From: an uncultured Bacteroides sp.
GTDB taxonomy: Bacteria > Bacteroidota > Bacteroidia > Bacteroidales > Bacteroidaceae
Assembly: GCA_947074295.1 (NCBI GenBank)
Contig: CAMTPC010000030.1
Coordinates: 1-32,904, forward strand
Direction: 5' to 3'
DNA: 32,904 nt
In this document: positions 7,892-15,401 of the stretch, in pieces
How positions within the stretch are numbered: the first letter of the stretch is position 1
How the letters are laid out: each line of letters starts with the position of its first letter
Program-made: the position numbers and the translations under genes
Notes under the pieces: model-generated
Database searches by the model: none
Told to the model about the DNA's origin: nothing
The model's input: only the letters and a program-made list of their open reading frames with translations

Positions 7892-8977
7892 TTATTTTTG
7901 ATTTTGATAGATTTTAAATAGTGAACCTGTTGGACACACGAATCGGCAATAGGGGCGATTTACCACAAAAGAAAGTAGAATAAATAGCAAAGCCACAGCC
8001 AATACTCCCCATGATGCTTGTTTTACCATAAACGCACTGAATAGCTCATAGTCCATCCAGCTGAAAAATGTACCCACCCATATTGATAACATCAATACAG
8101 CCCATAAAATTTCACGAAATATAGTGAGATAGCGATTCATACTTTGCGATAGATGTAGTTTGGTCTTTACACATTTGCCTGCAACTTCCTGTAGAGCCCC
8201 TAATGGACATATCCAATTACAATAATGGTTGGATCTTCCGAAGAGTGGATATACAAAAATGACTACTAGCATCAACAGAGGTAGAATCGATGACCAAAAA
8301 CGCACACCATTCGATACATAGTTGACCATCAACAAGTAGGATATGAATGTGCCACACCAGAAGCCAAGAATCACTATGTTAAGCAGCATCTGAATCAATC
8401 TATAACGAGATGAACGAACAAATAGAGGTAATATCGCTGCCATTAATACCACGATCAATCCACAGATAAATTTAGCTGTGAAGAGTATAGTATAGCTTGG
8501 TACATCTTCCACGTCTATGGACTGGGCGTATTGTAGGCCTCTCTTCACCGCACCAATCACGGCCAGCGAGGTATAAGTAGCTCCCGATACGGCATCTACT
8601 TTTTTCTGCAACGCTTCATCAGGAGTCAAACCAATCCATGCCGTAAAAACCTGACTACGCTTCACATCCATCATGTAAGATGGAGTCTCGGCATTTCGCA
8701 AAGCCTTTATATCCACTATACGTCCGTCGCGTATATAAATTTCGAGAGGTATAGGACCACCATAGCCAATCAAGTCAGCTGCAAGACTTTTCGTAGAAAT
8801 CACCACAGTCCCATCATTCAACACACGTTCTGGACTTTGTTCTTCCTCCTCTTCTAGTACTTTGATCTGATTGACCTCAATCCCCCAAATACGACCATCT
8901 CGACTCACTGCAACTGCCATCAACATCAGTACGCAAGTGATGAAGCTAACGACTAATTGCCATTTAAAATATCTCAT
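7892..8977 (-). CDS. NosR-like FMN-binding, iron-sulfur membrane protein, 361 residues
   Basis: A membrane electron carrier. An N-terminal helix (7-25) is followed by an FMN_bind domain (about 50-150) carrying SGATYTS at 131-137. In RnfG, NqrC and NosR the Thr of this motif (here Thr134) carries covalently attached FMN placed by ApbE. Then come about five transmembrane helices and two cytoplasmic-face cysteine motifs of NosR/NapH type, CNWICP (Cys253, Cys257, with Cys269 nearby) and CRFVCPTG (Cys344, Cys348). The usual C-terminal ferredoxin domains of NosR are missing, so it is a short form. The likely role is to carry electrons across the inner membrane to a periplasmic acceptor; the adjacent anchored nitroreductase is the obvious candidate. 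It is not expected to be a nitrous oxide gene: no nosZ is present. Confidence 0.87.
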   Translation of the reverse strand: MRYFKWQLVVSFITCVLMLMAVAVSRDGRIWGIEVNQIKVLEEEEEQSPERVLNDGTVVISTKSLAADLIGYGGPIPLEIYIRDGRIVDIKALRNAETPSYMMDVKRSQVFTAWIGLTPDEALQKKVDAVSGATYTSLAVIGAVKRGLQYAQSIDVEDVPSYTILFTAKFICGLIVVLMAAILPLFVRSSRYRLIQMLLNIVILGFWCGTFISYLLMVNYVSNGVRFWSSILPLLMLVVIFVYPLFGRSNHYCNWICPLGALQEVAGKCVKTKLHLSQSMNRYLTIFREILWAVLMLSIWVGTFFSWMDYELFSAFMVKQASWGVLAVALLFILLSFVVNRPYCRFVCPTGSLFKIYQNQK

Positions 8978-9068
8978 GTTTTTGCCATTTATGTCTTTTG
9001 CAAAATAAAGAAAATAATTTGTTTAGTCAGCTCTACATATAGGCTTATTTAACATTAGAATATTCTCA

Positions 9069-9839
9069 TCAAATATGAATAATCTGAAATAGGATGATAT
9101 AAATTCCAGCTGCAGACAAAATAGTGATAACCATATTACGTATAAATCTCTTGCTGAGTTTCAATGTCAAACCAGCCGCAATATATGCACCTATCGAACT
9201 GCCTATACCCAGCACCAGTCCATCTACAAAATTCACTTTCTTGTTAATGGTAAATACGATTAACGCAATCACACTGATTACCAAACCCAGCGCTATTCGT
9301 ATTGCAGTGATTTTAACATAGCCCAATTTTAAACGCCAGCTACACACGGCATACCAAATCATACCGATGGCCACCGATATGAAACCTGCATACAGGCCAG
9401 CTATCAAGAAAAGCAACCATGTAAACCAATCCATTTTTCGTTCGGGGACAGTAGCATCACATGGACATGTTTTCTTAATATCCATATTGAAAGATATATA
9501 GACGATAGAAAGGATAATGATACTCAATAGGAGAATATGCATAAAAAGATTGCTCATATTGCGAGCCAAAAAGGCACCCCCCATGGTACCAATTGCAGTA
9601 GGTACAACAATGACCGATAAAAGTCGCCAAGGCATTTTACCACTCCGCGAATATTTGATCAAAGCGATGATATATTGCATCACCAAGTTGACACGATTGG
9701 TACCATTGGCCACAGGTGCTGGCAATCCTGCTCCCAAATATACCGGCAATATAATCAACCCGCCTCCCCCAATCATCACATTGACGAAACCACCACCTAT
9801 ACCGCCCGCTATCAAAATCAAATAATGTACAAAATCCAT
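9069..9839 (-). CDS. TauE/SafE (TSUP) family permease, 256 residues
   Basis: An inner-membrane transporter of the sulfite exporter TauE/SafE family. It has about eight hydrophobic helices in two repeats. The first repeat has the glycine-rich AGGIGGGFVNVMIGGGGLIILPVYL stretch in two halves (residues 11-35), followed by ANGTNRVN (about 45-52), both characteristic. The second repeat has GFISVAIGMIWYAV and an AIRIALG segment. Members export or import small sulfur anions or organosulfonates; the substrate cannot be read from sequence. It lies 91 bases upstream of the FMN-binding membrane protein on the same strand, so co-transcription is possible and a sulfur-compound link to the redox module is conceivable but unproven. 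Confidence 0.9.
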   Translation of the reverse strand: MDFVHYLILIAGGIGGGFVNVMIGGGGLIILPVYLGAGLPAPVANGTNRVNLVMQYIIALIKYSRSGKMPWRLLSVIVVPTAIGTMGGAFLARNMSNLFMHILLLSIIILSIVYISFNMDIKKTCPCDATVPERKMDWFTWLLFLIAGLYAGFISVAIGMIWYAVCSWRLKLGYVKITAIRIALGLVISVIALIVFTINKKVNFVDGLVLGIGSSIGAYIAAGLTLKLSKRFIRNMVITILSAAGIYIILFQIIHI

Positions 9840-9916
9840 ATCACTCGTTGTTCTTCTTTAAAAAGATAACAGCATAGGCAGAAATAAGTTTCAAGAACCT
9901 TTATAATGCCTTCTTC

Positions 9917-10750
9917 TCAATTCAAGAAATCCAACCAATAACACTCCATTGCACTATATTCGTGCTTGTCACCAGCAGGTGTAGTCATCGCTATTCGACG
10001 CCAAAATCCGTCTTTATCAGAATGATCCTCTGATATATCAATTCGAAAACCTTGCTCATCGTCAAAGCTCAAATAGTGAAAGCAGGCAGATCCTTCAATA
10101 GATAGATGCCCCATCATAACTTTTTGTGGTATAGCGCGTAAGTCATCTTTCAGAGAATAGATGGCCAGTCTGAAAGCTTTGCCCGAAGCATAAAGATTGT
10201 CTTCAGTAGTCGTTGGTATATAATCGATGCGAAACAGTAGTTCGCCATCATCATCAAGCATACAAATATATGGTTGCCATGTACCAGCAAGTGAAGCGTC
10301 GAGGGAACTCATTTCTTGTTGAATCAACTCCTTGCGAAGCATTAATTCTCTTTCCGAGTAGTAATTGACGCATAAAGCATCGCCATTGACCCATAAATAT
10401 TCGCCATACGAAAAAGAATGACCACGCCACCCAAAACTAGACCAATCATCAATCTGAGTTTGAGAAAGTACAGCTCTTATCGAATCATCAAACAAGATAT
10501 CAAAATAGGCTATCATCTGTGCGGAATCCAGAATATTGCGCAATGGATATTCACGTTGGACAGGATATTCTAACATACTAGCTAGGAGGATAGAATCTCT
10601 TCCCACAATAGCTTGCTTAAGTTTCATAATACGCTCTTCGGGGACATACTCATCAGGTTCAAAGACAATTGCTGTATCTGTTTTCTTACAGAAGCTAAGT
10701 ATCAATGCAGTAACTGGAATCAACAGGAAGTATAAGAAAAAGTATTTCAT
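9917..10750 (-). CDS. Envelope protein of unknown function, probable lipoprotein, 277 residues
   Basis: I do not recognise a family. Residues 1-20 form a signal sequence ending LILSFC followed by KK. This resembles a lipobox, but Phe before the Cys is unusual, so lipidation is probable rather than certain. The mature part is acidic and soluble, with no further membrane helices. An early helical segment (EERIMKLKQAIVGRDSILLASMLEYPV) resembles the 'counter of events' sequences seen in small envelope-stress lipoproteins, though this is only an impression. A putative promoter lies just upstream, and the gene is 76 bases from tauE on the same strand. It is probably periplasmic or attached to a membrane; no function is proposed. 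Confidence 0.8.
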   Translation of the reverse strand: MKYFFLYFLLIPVTALILSFCKKTDTAIVFEPDEYVPEERIMKLKQAIVGRDSILLASMLEYPVQREYPLRNILDSAQMIAYFDILFDDSIRAVLSQTQIDDWSSFGWRGHSFSYGEYLWVNGDALCVNYYSERELMLRKELIQQEMSSLDASLAGTWQPYICMLDDDGELLFRIDYIPTTTEDNLYASGKAFRLAIYSLKDDLRAIPQKVMMGHLSIEGSACFHYLSFDDEQGFRIDISEDHSDKDGFWRRIAMTTPAGDKHEYSAMECYWLDFLN

Positions 10751-10782
10751 AGATACAAAATAGGTTAGATAGATATTTCTTA

Positions 10783-10790
10783 CAAAGATA
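10783..10790 (-). promoter_or_regulatory. Candidate -7 element for the 277-residue envelope protein gene
   Basis: Minus-strand TATCTTTG, an exact TAnnTTTG match, 32 bases upstream of the start codon. No TTG at the 20-base spacing. Confidence 0.5.
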
Positions 10791-10842
10791 TCTCAAGCTA
10801 GCGTTTTTGACATAAAGAATCTCCCATAATCCTATTCTTTTG

Positions 10843-11649
10843 TCATAAATCAATTCTCTCCAAGTCATCGGGTACCCATACAGCCCCCTTGAAATGCGCT
10901 TTCGCTTCAGCAGTATAGGTTTCTTTACGATTAATCAAAGTCTCATCTTCTGTATGAAATAGTAGCAGATTTGCCACCTCAAGTTGTTGTGCCAACCGTC
11001 CAGCATCCAGTGCTGTACTATGACTTTTCTCATAAGGTTTAAAATGCTCTCGATCGGCATAAAGACAAAAAGCCTCGTGAAGCAACCAGTCGCTGCCTTG
11101 TACTACTTCTTCATTAAGTGAATTGAATGGTTCATCGCCTAGGCAAGTAAGATATCTATTATCGGGCAATGTAATTTTGCAGCCATACTGTTTGCATTTT
11201 CTAGAATGAATGTCAAAGCATTTCACTACCATCCCAGCCATGTGGAAGATATCACCATCTTTTATTTCTATCAGCTGTATACCGTTGCCGATGCGTGCTG
11301 CTATTTTCCCGGGTAGTAGATTCTGGCACATCCATTGCAAAGCCTCTATCACCTTGTCATGACCATATACTTTCAATTCGCCTTGATACTCGCCTTTACG
11401 AAGCTGCTGAGCGATCATACGAATGAGCCAGACTACTCCAAGAATATGATCGGTATGGGTGTGTGTAACAAACACCTCATGAATATCTGCAAAATCGATA
11501 CCTGACTTTTCTAATTGAGTCAACAAGCCATTACCGCCACCCCCATCTATCAAGCAGTAGTCATCACCATTGCGAATCGCAAAGCAAGTATTATAACAGT
11601 GTGTAGCGGCGGCATTTCCGGTACCTAGCATAGTGAGTTGTATAGTCAT
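10843..11649 (-). CDS. Metallo-beta-lactamase-fold hydrolase, RNase Z-like, 268 residues
   Basis: A cytosolic MBL-fold enzyme. The N-terminal beta strand MLGTGNAAATHCYNTCFAI is typical of the RNase Z/phosphodiesterase branch. The metal motif HTHTDH (His63, His65, Asp67, His68) is complete. Later histidines include HSRK (about residue 150), the conserved HEAF (192) with a nearby acidic residue, and LFHTED close to the C-terminus, which complete a two-zinc site. Length is shorter than housekeeping RNase Z (about 305 residues), and it lacks an obvious exosite arm for tRNA, so it may act on a small cyclic phosphodiester or another ester instead. No signal peptide is present. It has its own candidate promoter. 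The fold is certain; the substrate is not. Confidence 0.87.
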   Translation of the reverse strand: MTIQLTMLGTGNAAATHCYNTCFAIRNGDDYCLIDGGGGNGLLTQLEKSGIDFADIHEVFVTHTHTDHILGVVWLIRMIAQQLRKGEYQGELKVYGHDKVIEALQWMCQNLLPGKIAARIGNGIQLIEIKDGDIFHMAGMVVKCFDIHSRKCKQYGCKITLPDNRYLTCLGDEPFNSLNEEVVQGSDWLLHEAFCLYADREHFKPYEKSHSTALDAGRLAQQLEVANLLLFHTEDETLINRKETYTAEAKAHFKGAVWVPDDLERIDL

Positions 11650-11673
11650 TTTTCGAATCTTATTTTGTTGCTA

Positions 11674-11681
11674 CAAAGATA
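11674..11681 (-). promoter_or_regulatory. Candidate -7 element for the MBL-fold hydrolase gene
   Basis: Minus-strand TATCTTTG, exact TAnnTTTG, 24 bases upstream of the start codon. No clear -33 partner. Confidence 0.5.
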
Positions 11682-11732
11682 AGTATAATCAGCCATCTGA
11701 GTGAGTAATTGGCAACACTAAAATCGACAATC

Positions 11733-11798
11733 CGGCTTTACTTGCCAAAGAGCCGTGGTCAGCATGATATGTAGCGCTGGCCAGCTGGCTAAGTAGCC
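11733..11798. other. Cluster of short GC-rich hairpins in a non-coding interval
   Basis: Within the gene-free interval 11650-12285, three inverted repeats lie close together: CGGCTTT (11733-11739) with AAAGAGCCG (11747-11755, one bulge), the 10-base palindrome GCTGGCCAGC (11776-11785), and GGCTAAGTAGCC (11787-11798). They are notably richer in G+C than the surrounding DNA. They could be a structured RNA, a protein-binding site or the remnant of a mobile element; I cannot tell which. Confidence 0.35.
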
Positions 11799-11947
11799 TT
11801 GGTCTGATTTATAAATGGATGCAGTTAGTAAATACTTTGTTTAATAGCCAGTTAATCCACCATACTAATTTTATTTTTAAGATTAACAAGGTAGATCATC
11901 AAAGAGCTTCCAAGTCCGAGGAAGATCATCATTTGGTACATACACAC

Positions 11948-12004
11948 AAAAAAAGAATCATCCACATGACAACCAATTAAACATTATTGCGATGCGGATG
12001 ATTC
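11948..12004 (-). terminator. Orphan intrinsic terminator on the minus strand
   Basis: GAATCATCC (11955-11963) and GGATGATTC (11996-12004) form a perfect 9-base stem; beyond one A/C mismatch, three further pairs extend it. On the minus strand the stem is followed at once by seven T residues (11948-11954). No annotated minus-strand gene ends here: the next gene upstream on that strand is beyond 15 kb. It may end a small RNA. Confidence 0.55.
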
Positions 12005-12029
12005 AACCCTAAATTAATAAATCTAACTA

Positions 12030-12041
12030 CGAATTAATTCG
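12030..12041. repeat. 12-base perfect palindrome
   Basis: CGAATTAATTCG is self-complementary over 12 bases. It lies between the orphan terminator and the metal-receptor operon, and could be a dimeric repressor site. With such A+T-rich sequence, chance is not excluded. Confidence 0.3.
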
Positions 12042-12192
12042 CCGTTATCTTACGTGCGAACTAGTTTTACCTTAATCAAATGTTTCGTGTTTTATTTTGA
12101 GTAAAGATACTATAAACAACAAACACAATAATAACGAGATGTTTCATATAATAGACTGTGCGTAACTTTTTCTTGTTTCGCCTCAAAAGCGA

Positions 12193-12202
12193 TATTATAA
12201 TA
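12193..12202. promoter_or_regulatory. Possible metal-regulator operator upstream of the second TonB operon
   Basis: TATTATAATA is a 10-base palindrome about 85 bases before the first gene of the operon. Its core resembles A+T-rich Fur/Zur-type boxes, which fits a metal-uptake operon. The match is short and the background is A+T-rich, so this is a tentative call. Confidence 0.22.
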
Positions 12203-12285
12203 AAAAGGATAGGATAAATAATTATGTTAATACGGCATCATTTACTATGTCATAAGCATTATCTTCGCATAGAGATCATAGACGG

Positions 12286-12615
12286 ATGTTGTTTAGACGC
12301 AGACATAAAAAGTATGTAGCAGGATTATTGTTGATCATCCTTCTACAGGTATTCGTGATAAAATCATTGCATTTTCATCACGAATATTCTTGCTGTTCAC
12401 ACCACTGCGAAAAAACGATTGAAGAAGATCGTGGCAGTTGTTTGATCTGTCTATTCCTACTCTCTCCATTTCAATCAACGACTCCAATCTTAGTTGGAGC
12501 AGTATTCTCATTATTCACAATTCTCCTTTGTTTCCTTCCGAAGGATGTCTATTTCTTCGAGGAATCTCACCTTTTTCTACGCGCTCCCCCCTTCCGTTTA
12601 TTACATAGCATTTAA
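12286..12615 (+). CDS. Small Cys/His-rich membrane protein, 109 residues
   Basis: A short protein with a basic N-terminus, a hydrophobic helix at about 10-25 and a second at about 65-85. Between them lies a cluster of potential metal ligands, HFHHEYSCCSHHC (residues 30-42), followed by CLIC (about 52-55). The C-terminus ends with a RAPP-containing tail that is typical of small proteins encoded just ahead of metal-related TonB receptors in Bacteroidetes (DUF2946-like; I name this by resemblance). It starts the operon, 36 bases before the receptor gene. The Cys/His cluster would sit on the periplasmic side if the N-terminus is inside. A role in metal binding or sensing in the envelope is inference. 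It could also be a non-specific accessory of the receptor. Confidence 0.75.
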   Translation: MLFRRRHKKYVAGLLLIILLQVFVIKSLHFHHEYSCCSHHCEKTIEEDRGSCLICLFLLSPFQSTTPILVGAVFSLFTILLCFLPKDVYFFEESHLFLRAPPFRLLHSI

Positions 12616-12651
12616 ATAACTTGTAATTAACGAATTGTACAACAGACATAT

Positions 12652-14811
12652 ATGTATACTAAATCATATTTAGTAATACTAGCTATTCTTTGTACTATAT
12701 CCTCATTTGCGCAAAACAGCAATGATTCTATCCAAGTAGTTGATATACCTGAAATCACAGTTTCGGGTATCAGTAACAAGCGCTTAGAAAGAAAGTCTGC
12801 GTTGCATATAGACTTGCTACAGAAAGATGATCTGAAAAAGCATTTCAATGGGAATATAGTACAGATGTTAGAGAATATTGCTGGTATTCAATCCATGGAT
12901 ATTGGTATGGGATCTTCTAAGCCTATGATAAGAGGTTTAGGTTTTAATCGTATCGCCGTATCCGAAAATGGAATAAAACACGAAGCGCAACAATGGGGCG
13001 CAGATCATGGCCTAGAGATCGATGCGTTCGAAGTAGAGAATGTAAGGGTTGTGAAAGGACCTGCTTCGCTGAGTCATGGTAGCGACGCTATAGGAGGTGT
13101 GATCGATATACAGCCACCTATCATGCCAGTCGAGGATCAAGTATTTGGTTCAGTATCTCTATTGGGAAAATCAGTAAATGGCACTTTGGGAGGTTCGGCA
13201 ATGGTGGGTTTCAAGAAAGATAACTTTATGATAAGGGGGCGGTATTCTGAATCACATTTTGGCGATTACCGAATCCCAACGGATACAGTGATCTATCTTA
13301 CACAAAAGATACCTATTTACAATAACAGACTCAAAAACACTGCTGGCTTAGAGCGTAATGGCAGCCTATTCGCACTGTATAAAGACGGCAGATATTCATC
13401 CAACTATTCTCTCAGTAACGTCTATCAGAAAGTGGGTTTCTTTCCTGGAGCACACGGCATTCCCGATCCGTCAAGAGTAGAGGATGATGGAAATAGTCGC
13501 AATATAGATCAGCCTAACAGCTGGGTGAATCACCTGAAATTTACATCACTGCAACAATATATGCTCAATGATGTGATTTATTCGGCTAATCTGGGCTATC
13601 AATACAATCACCGTGAGGAATGGAGTCAGTTTCATACACACTATGATGCGCAGCCTCAGCCCGAGAAGGATCCCGACAAAGAATTGGAATTCAGGCTCCA
13701 TATTTTATCCGGATCATTAAAAGCGAATATCTTGAAATCAGCAAAGTGGGAAAATGTAGTCGGGATAGATTTTCAGACTCAGAAGAATGAGATTGGTGGT
13801 TACTCGTTTTTACTTCCTCAGTATAACCGCTTTAACTTAGGTGGTTTTTGGGTATCGACATGGCATATCAATGATAAACTCACATTGACAGGAGGTCTCC
13901 GATATGATCGGGGTAAGATAAAGACTTCATCCTATCAGGATATCTATCTTGAATCATACCTCCAAAATCAAGGCTACGCACCTAATGAGGTAGATTCGTA
14001 TAAGTGGAGAAGCTATGCGGTGAATAAGGCTTTTGGAAACTATTCGTGTGCATTGGGCTTGGTGTGGATTCCTAATGATAATACATTATTCAAAATTAAC
14101 GTTGGACGCAGCTTCAGATTACCAAGTGCTAATGAGTTATCCTCTAATGGCATGCATCATGGAACTTTTCGTCATGAGCAGGGAGATCCTAACCTAGACT
14201 CCGAACGTGGTTGGCAAATGGATGCGTTATTTTCGTTCAAACAGAATTTTATTCAGCTCGAGATATCGCCATTCTTCAACTATTTTGAAAATTATATATT
14301 TTTAAAACCTACTGGACAATGGTCTATCTTGCCGCATGCAGGACAAGTCTATCGCTATACAGGCACTTCTGCAATATTAACTGGAAGTGAGGTTAATCTA
14401 AATATTGATATTACTAAAAATCTAGCTTATAACTTTAGTTATGAATACTTGTATACATATAATATAGACGAACATACCGCATTGAGTTTTTCGGCTCCTT
14501 CATCCATACGCAACACGCTGACGTGGAAAGGAAACTTCTGGCAAACAGGTATTGAATGTAGGAGCATCATGAAACAAAATCGGGTAGCTAGAAATGAAGA
14601 TAGAACGCCTGGAGCAACACTTCTAAATCTAAATGCCATGATAGATATACCCATAGGCAGAAAAAAGGCTTCTATTTCCTTCGCACTACAGAATCTATTA
14701 AATAAAAAGTATTATAACCACCTAAGTTTCTATAGAAAAATTGAAATACCAGAGCCTGGAAGAAACTTCCAGCTCTCTTTAAACATTCCATTTACCATAA
14801 AATTAAAATAA
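12652..14811 (+). CDS. TonB-dependent receptor, probable metal or metal-complex uptake, 719 residues
   Basis: An outer-membrane TonB-driven receptor. A signal peptide (residues 1-20, cut after SSFA) is followed directly by the plug, with IPEITVSGISNKR near the TonB-box region, then MIRGLGFNRIAVSENGIKHE and ENVRVVKGPASLSHGSDAIGG, both classic plug motifs. The QQWGADHGLEID segment is characteristic of a branch of small receptors that includes zinc-type (ZnuD-like) receptors. The barrel follows and ends with hydrophobic strands. No SusD partner or N-terminal extension is present, so it is not a glycan receptor. The small Cys/His protein upstream and the His-rich lipoprotein 1 base downstream support a metal substrate, zinc being my first guess; the substrate is not proved by sequence. 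Confidence 0.88.
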   Translation: MYTKSYLVILAILCTISSFAQNSNDSIQVVDIPEITVSGISNKRLERKSALHIDLLQKDDLKKHFNGNIVQMLENIAGIQSMDIGMGSSKPMIRGLGFNRIAVSENGIKHEAQQWGADHGLEIDAFEVENVRVVKGPASLSHGSDAIGGVIDIQPPIMPVEDQVFGSVSLLGKSVNGTLGGSAMVGFKKDNFMIRGRYSESHFGDYRIPTDTVIYLTQKIPIYNNRLKNTAGLERNGSLFALYKDGRYSSNYSLSNVYQKVGFFPGAHGIPDPSRVEDDGNSRNIDQPNSWVNHLKFTSLQQYMLNDVIYSANLGYQYNHREEWSQFHTHYDAQPQPEKDPDKELEFRLHILSGSLKANILKSAKWENVVGIDFQTQKNEIGGYSFLLPQYNRFNLGGFWVSTWHINDKLTLTGGLRYDRGKIKTSSYQDIYLESYLQNQGYAPNEVDSYKWRSYAVNKAFGNYSCALGLVWIPNDNTLFKINVGRSFRLPSANELSSNGMHHGTFRHEQGDPNLDSERGWQMDALFSFKQNFIQLEISPFFNYFENYIFLKPTGQWSILPHAGQVYRYTGTSAILTGSEVNLNIDITKNLAYNFSYEYLYTYNIDEHTALSFSAPSSIRNTLTWKGNFWQTGIECRSIMKQNRVARNEDRTPGATLLNLNAMIDIPIGRKKASISFALQNLLNKKYYNHLSFYRKIEIPEPGRNFQLSLNIPFTIKLK

Positions 14812-14812
14812 A

Positions 14813-15295
14813 ATGAAGAAGAATATCAGTTTTACAACAATGAGCCTCTTGACATTATGTATTATATTTTTTACATCTTGCGATAATGATAATACATCTG
14901 ACACCACAAGACCAATGATCAACCTAATTGAACCATGCGAAGGGGAAATCCTGAAGATAGGCAATGAAAACGGTGTGCACTTCGAGGCTGAGTTTGTAGA
15001 TGACACAATGCTATCGTCATACATGATAGAGATTCACAGTAACTTCAATGACCACAATCATGGCACTAGCAGATCTAGCGATGAAAATACCATCGCATTT
15101 TCATACAAGAAATCATTTGATATTTCTGGTAAAGTGAATGCCTATGTACATCATCATGAGATAATAATCCCAGCTAATGCTACTCCAGGCAAATATCACT
15201 TAATGGTTTATTGTACTGATGCTGCTGGCAATGAATCTTGGGTAGCCCGAAATATCGTTTTAAGCCTTACTGAGGGCAGTGATCATGACCATTGA
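14813..15295 (+). CDS. His-rich DUF4625-like lipoprotein, 160 residues
   Basis: A surface or periplasmic lipoprotein. The signal peptide ends in FFTSC, a good lipobox with Cys23. The mature domain is an Ig-like beta-sandwich of DUF4625 type (recognised from the TRPMINLIEP start and the GKYHLMVYCTDAAGNE strand near 126-141). Histidines are concentrated in three places, His75/81/83 in SNFNDHNHG, His113-115 in VHHHE, and the C-terminal DHDH; the pattern looks like a metal-binding surface. It is one base from the receptor stop codon, so it is translated from the same message. A metal-capturing partner that hands its ligand to the receptor is a reasonable inference, but nothing shows this directly. 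Confidence 0.8.
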   Translation: MKKNISFTTMSLLTLCIIFFTSCDNDNTSDTTRPMINLIEPCEGEILKIGNENGVHFEAEFVDDTMLSSYMIEIHSNFNDHNHGTSRSSDENTIAFSYKKSFDISGKVNAYVHHHEIIIPANATPGKYHLMVYCTDAAGNESWVARNIVLSLTEGSDHDH

Positions 15296-15333
15296 TCAAA
15301 GTCTAGTTAGTAATAATAAAGTTATTACATAAA

Positions 15334-15382
15334 AAAATCCCATCCCCTGTTCTAGTTTTAATAGAACAAGAGACGGGATTTT
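15334..15382. terminator. Bidirectional terminator between the metal operon and thrC
   Basis: AAAATCCC (15334-15341) pairs with GGGATTTT (15375-15382) and TGTTCTA (15348-15354) with TAGAACA (15362-15368), with a bulged middle and a seven-base loop. A- and T-runs on the two sides allow it to end both the DUF4625 gene (+) and the thr operon (-). Confidence 0.88.
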
Positions 15383-15401
15383 CTTTCAATATAACGATGA
15401 G

